From the NCBI GenBank assembly GCA_045598845.1, contig JAZRUY010000181.1, forward strand, positions 1 to 15,339: 15,339 bases of DNA, in the 5' to 3' direction. Positions 13,862 through 15,339 of this stretch are shown in pieces. The notes beneath the pieces were generated by a model that did not search any database, was not told the DNA's origin, and worked only from the letters and a program-made list of their open reading frames with translations. Source of the stretch: JAZRUY01 sp045598845. Its GTDB lineage: Bacteria; Verrucomicrobiota; Lentisphaeria; Victivallales; Victivallaceae. Position 1 is the stretch's first letter. Every line of letters starts with the position of its first letter. Made by a program: the position numbers and the translations under genes.

Positions 13862-14914
13862 TTAACTCTTTCTTGAGAATACTAAAAATCTCTGAATTAG
13901 AAAACTCAGGAAAAACAGAATTATTTCCACAAGTATTTTGGAAAGCAGCGGATTTGTGCCGCAGTAATGTTTCAGCACGGTGATACCGGTATATGAACAG
14001 GCAAACAGAGCCAGGGCCAAAAGTGTGAACGCTCCAGCCTGCTTTAAGGTTTTTCCGTTTCCGGAAGCGAATACTTTGCGTTTATTCAGAATGAAATTAA
14101 GTGTTACGCTGATTGCTCTTGCGATTATCAGACTGAGCATTACCCGGGATGACAACAGAAATAAAAGAGCAAAGAACAAATAATCTATCAGGCTGCTGAG
14201 CAATGAAGAACCGATGAATCGGAAAAACACCGCGTATATGCGCAGCGAATCCAGCACCGGGTTGAAATGACTGCGCTTGTTTTTATCCTCATAGATGGTG
14301 CTGATCGGTATTTGAATGTATTCGGTCATATCCGCGGCGACCAATAAAGCTTCCAGCATGAAATCGTATCTGTTCCGCGGTATTTGCGTGATTTTTCGCG
14401 CGACAGTCAGGGGATAACATCTGAGCCCGCTTTGCGTGTCGGACAAATGAATTCCGGTGAAAATATGAAAAACGGTCTCGGTCAGCCGGTTCCCTAATTT
14501 ACTGCGCAAAGGAATATGCAGGGAAGGATCATGAAAATCGCGGACTCCGATAGCGAATTTATCCGGATTATTCATGAATCCTTCGACAACTTTTTTTATA
14601 TCCCCGGGGGCATGCTGCCCGTCGGCGTCAAAGGTGACAAACCCGTCGCAATCCGGGTAATGATATATGGCATGCTGCAGACCTGCTTTGATTGCTCCGC
14701 CGGTGCCGCTGTTTACCCCGAGATGCAAAATGTCAACTTTGCCGAATGCGGAAATTTCAGCGAAAATATCCCGGTATTCGTCTCCGCTGCCGTCATCGAC
14801 AACTATCACGCGTTCAAGAAAATCCGAATCAATAACTTTACGGAGTGTTTCTGTCAGTTTGAAGTCCGGCTTGTATGCCGGAATTATTCCGACGGTCTTT
14901 TTACTTTCCATCAT
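13862..14914 (-). CDS. GT2 family glycosyltransferase fused to a GtrA-like membrane domain
   Basis: The 350-residue protein joins a cytoplasmic GT-A glycosyltransferase to a membrane domain. The N-terminal part has GIIPAYKPD (about 9-17), VIVVDDGSGD (36-45), NSGTGGAIKAGL, and the metal-binding FDADGQH (95-101), as in dolichol-phosphate mannose synthase-like and undecaprenyl-phosphate sugar transferases; DTQSGLRCYP (159-168) is also typical. From about residue 230 four hydrophobic segments with RAISVTLNFILNKRKVF match the GtrA family. It likely loads a sugar on a polyprenyl phosphate for surface glycan modification; the sugar is not predictable. AAGGAG at 14928-14923, 8 nt from ATG 14914, fixes the start; the next codon (14911) is also ATG. 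An open frame continues to 15079, but that part is not GT-like. The stop codon is TAA. Confidence 0.9.
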   Translation of the reverse strand: MMESKKTVGIIPAYKPDFKLTETLRKVIDSDFLERVIVVDDGSGDEYRDIFAEISAFGKVDILHLGVNSGTGGAIKAGLQHAIYHYPDCDGFVTFDADGQHAPGDIKKVVEGFMNNPDKFAIGVRDFHDPSLHIPLRSKLGNRLTETVFHIFTGIHLSDTQSGLRCYPLTVARKITQIPRNRYDFMLEALLVAADMTEYIQIPISTIYEDKNKRSHFNPVLDSLRIYAVFFRFIGSSLLSSLIDYLFFALLFLLSSRVMLSLIIARAISVTLNFILNKRKVFASGNGKTLKQAGAFTLLALALFACSYTGITVLKHYCGTNPLLSKILVEIILFFLSFLIQRFLVFSRKS

Positions 14915-15004
14915 GTGAAAAACTCCTTCATCATGCTTTTTATCTGATATTATGGAAAGCGGAAACCCGGAAACCGTCCGTTTATACGGAAGCGCGGTTT
15001 TTTT

Positions 15005-15033
15005 AAGATGAAAGTACCGGGAAGCGCAGTCAA
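15005..15033 (-). promoter_or_regulatory. Possible promoter of the glycosyltransferase gene
   Basis: On the minus strand TTGACT (15033-15028) is followed after 17 nt by CATCTT (15010-15005). The -35 box is good and the -10 box poor. The implied leader is close to 90 nt. Confidence 0.3.
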
Positions 15034-15070
15034 TCTGCTCTGTTTCCGACGAAACAACCGCGTCCATGTT

Positions 15071-15088
15071 AACGGCCAACTGGCCGTT
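15071..15088. repeat. Short inverted repeat upstream of the glycosyltransferase gene
   Basis: AACGGCC (15071-15077) and GGCCGTT (15082-15088) flank a 4-nt centre AACT. It lacks a T run on either side, so it is not an obvious terminator. It may be an operator or a leader hairpin. Confidence 0.4.
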
Positions 15089-15156
15089 CTGATAACGGTT
15101 TTTAACTGTGCAATTTTAAGCACAGACTGGTTAACCTGTTTTGCCGTACAACAAAT

Positions 15157-15172
15157 CCCCGTGGTGCCGGGG
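15157..15172 (-). terminator. Weak candidate terminator of the Cys-rich gene
   Basis: On the minus strand CCCCG (15172-15168) pairs with CGGGG (15161-15157) around 6 nt and is followed by ATTTGTTGT. It lies 4 nt after the stop. The T tract is interrupted, so it may be inefficient. Confidence 0.35.
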
Positions 15173-15175
15173 CGC

Positions 15176-15339
15176 TTACAGTCCGCAATGGTCGCCGTCG
15201 CAGCGGCAGCCTTCTTCACCGCAGTGTCCGTTTCCGCACCCGCACTCATCTTCGTCCACGCGGACAAAGTGATCTTCTATCCTTTTCAGCACACCTTCCG
15301 GGGTGAAACCGAATTTTTCCGCCAGCACTTTAGCCGGCG
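15176..15339 (-). CDS. C-terminal end of an unidentified protein with a Cys/His-rich tail
   Basis: Only the last 54 residues are in the window; the gene runs off the right edge. The visible part is PAKVLAEKFGFTPEGVLKRI, an acidic-hydrophobic stretch EDHFVRVDEDE, then a terminal segment of 22 residues containing six Cys and two His (CGC, GHC, GCRC, DHC, ending GL). The tail pattern suggests metal binding, as in some chaperones and metal-handling proteins, but no family can be assigned from the end alone. Support for this frame comes from its in-frame stop TAA at 15178-15176, its protein-like composition, and location before a hairpin. An overlapping frame (15267-14950) is a less protein-like shadow. 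Confidence 0.55.
   Translation of the reverse strand, partial: PAKVLAEKFGFTPEGVLKRIEDHFVRVDEDECGCGNGHCGEEGCRCDGDHCGL

Noticed and set aside
14950..15267. 105-codon minus-strand frame across the gap before the glycosyltransferase
   Set aside because: It overlaps the Cys-rich reading frame in another phase, has a low-complexity and basic composition, and has no recognisable motif.
1..15339. CRISPR arrays, insertion sequences, phage genes, tRNA or rRNA genes
   Set aside because: No regularly spaced repeats, transposase or integrase motifs, target-site duplications, or tRNA/rRNA sequences were recognised when reading both strands by eye.

Overview
The window is a fairly GC-rich bacterial chromosomal segment with small operons and single genes on both strands. 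Most genes have clear Shine-Dalgarno (SD) sites and intrinsic terminators. The short, divergent omega subunit, the long acyl-CoA dehydrogenase beside an ETF pair, and the fucose genes look like a PVC-group bacterium, possibly a gut-associated member of Lentisphaerota. That placement is inferred from remembered family sequences and was not tested by a search.

Layout. Positions 1-209 hold the start of a membrane protein on the minus strand. It diverges from rarA (374-1693, +), followed by an L-fucose isomerase gene (1795-3552, +) that is intact except for one in-frame TGA at a conserved glycine. A convergent minus-strand gene (3642-4622) encodes an unrecognised protein with an N-terminal ATP-cone-like domain. 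Next is a five-gene plus-strand run, etfB-etfA-acyl-CoA dehydrogenase-rpoZ-purE (4835-9227), with gaps of 4 to 16 nt. It is closed by a hairpin terminator and followed by a coiled-coil/HTH regulator (9309-9782). A bidirectional terminator separates this from a minus-strand metallophosphoesterase (9849-10709), which diverges from gmd (10885-11937, +). Then come dapA (12133-13011, -), a divergent small lipoprotein gene (13193-13708, +), a convergent GT2-GtrA glycosyltransferase gene (13862-14914, -), and the 3' end of a gene with a Cys/His-rich tail (15176-15339, -).

How the genes work together. Only the ETF/acyl-CoA dehydrogenase set is a clear functional unit: dehydrogenase electrons pass to the EtfAB flavoprotein. 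rpoZ and purE share the transcription unit but are housekeeping genes. Gmd feeds GDP-fucose/GDP-deoxysugar synthesis and FucI would start fucose catabolism, but they are separate units with no fuculokinase, aldolase or transporter nearby. Several sigma-70-like promoters can be proposed, the best being TTGACA-17-TATCAT before the metallophosphoesterase gene.

No mobile element, CRISPR array, tRNA, rRNA or defence system is visible. The points most worth a second look are the fucI TGA, the ATP-cone orphan with its apparently leaderless start, and the Cys-rich tail at the right edge. I do not see convincing evidence of a new multi-gene system. The only gene-free stretches are under 300 bases; the longest, 14915-15175, holds a possible promoter and an inverted repeat.
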